Shown in pieces: positions 5,809 to 6,274 of a DNA stretch of 6,274 nt (position 1 is the first letter of the stretch; each line of letters opens with the position of its first letter). Where the stretch lies: positions 18,818 through 25,091 of the forward strand of contig PEZR01000132.1 in NCBI GenBank assembly GCA_002773975.1, read 5' to 3'. The notes beneath the pieces are model-generated. The model was not told where the DNA came from, did not search any database, and saw only the letters and a program-made list of their open reading frames with translations. A program made the position numbers and the translations under genes. The DNA is from Bdellovibrio sp. CG10_big_fil_rev_8_21_14_0_10_47_8 (lineage in GTDB: Bacteria; Bdellovibrionota; Bdellovibrionia; Bdellovibrionales; Bdellovibrionaceae).

Positions 5809-6274
5809 TCACTCCTTGTTGCCTGAACCAGGGATAGGGTATCCCAGGCTCGTCAGAGTTTGCACTAGCTGAATGAGCGGTAAGCCTTGAATTGCTGAAA
5901 AATCTTTGGTGTTTAAGCTTTTCACCAGAACCAGGCCCGACTTTTCAATTTTGTAAGAGCCTGCGCAATCCAGGGGCTGATCCATGGTCACATAGGCCCG
6001 GATCTGCTGAGGACTCAGCTCTCGCATTTCAATTTCGGTGATATCAAGAAGGGGTATTTTCTGGCCTCCGTGAATCACACAAAGAGCCGTGATCAGTTGA
6101 TGGGTTTTTCCCTGCATCTTGGCCAATTGCAAGCAGGCCCCTTCAAAACTTTTTGGTTTGCAGAGGATTTCGCCCTCTAGAGACACCAATTGGTCTCCGC
6201 CAATCACGCAGTTCTGAGCTGTGGATAAGCTGTGAGCTTTGACTTCGGCCAGGGTCACAGCCAGGGTCTTGGGG
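5809..6274 (-). CDS. Maf-family nucleotide pyrophosphatase, YceF-like (C-terminal 154 residues; start beyond the window edge)
   Basis: Maf proteins hydrolyse non-canonical or modified nucleoside triphosphates; the YceF subgroup prefers 7-methyl-GTP. The frame is open from the right edge (first complete codon at 6273) to a TGA at 5811, so about 40 N-terminal residues with the family's SPRR-type motif are missing. A GTG at 6258 is in frame but internal to the conserved fold and is not the true start. Family landmarks are VIGGDQLV with the conserved Asp, GEILCKP with the conserved Lys (Cys replaces the usual Gly), ELSPQQIRAYV, DQPLDCAGSYKIE and IQGLPLIQLVQTL. The DCAGS segment and the following sequence resemble YceF more than YhdE, which has a different pocket. 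The next gene, cdd, begins three bases later. Substrate preference is an inference from family resemblance. Confidence 0.92.
   Translation of the reverse strand, partial: PKTLAVTLAEVKAHSLSTAQNCVIGGDQLVSLEGEILCKPKSFEGACLQLAKMQGKTHQLITALCVIHGGQKIPLLDITEIEMRELSPQQIRAYVTMDQPLDCAGSYKIEKSGLVLVKSLNTKDFSAIQGLPLIQLVQTLTSLGYPIPGSGNKE

Noticed and set aside
1..6274. A novel defence, mobile or biosynthetic system
   Set aside because: Every long frame resolves to a known core family (RodA, PBP2, MreD, MreC, PpiD, Cdd, Maf/YceF). I saw no transposase, integrase, tRNA, CRISPR-like repeats or foreign-looking segment.

Overview
The window is an ordinary-looking chromosomal stretch from a Gram-negative, rod-shaped bacterium. 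Protein style (short MreC, PBP2 with an HACHG-type C-terminal motif, PpiD with a classical parvulin signature) and middling base composition suggest the Bdellovibrio side of the former Deltaproteobacteria. That placement is an inference from remembered protein style, not a computed phylogeny.

Layout. Positions 1-3697, read leftward on the minus strand, form a compact elongasome operon: mreC, mreD, mrdA (PBP2) and rodA, with rodA running off the left edge. Junctions are very tight: a 3-nt gap for mreC/mreD, an ATGA overlap for mreD/mrdA and a TAATG overlap for mrdA/rodA. Together these genes encode the periplasmic scaffold (MreC), its membrane partner (MreD), the transpeptidase (PBP2) and the SEDS glycosyltransferase (RodA) that build the side wall. 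mreB is not next to mreC here.

Positions 3698-3830 are the only real intergenic gap. It is a 133-nt divergent promoter region with a good plus-strand promoter candidate, a weaker minus-strand one, a perfect 7-bp inverted repeat and a short direct repeat. Positions 3831-5360 on the plus strand encode a membrane-anchored periplasmic chaperone of the PpiD type with one parvulin domain.

Positions 5377-6274 on the minus strand hold a second tight pair: a YceF-type Maf nucleotide pyrophosphatase, cut by the right edge, followed by cytidine deaminase (cdd). Both act on nucleotides. cdd converges with ppiD with only 16 nt between the stop codons.

No RNA gene, mobile element, CRISPR array or foreign island was found, and I see no undescribed multi-gene system. 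The points most worth a second look are the inverted repeat over the ppiD promoter, the intact parvulin active-site residues in a PpiD-type protein, and the altered metal-site-like residues in PBP2.
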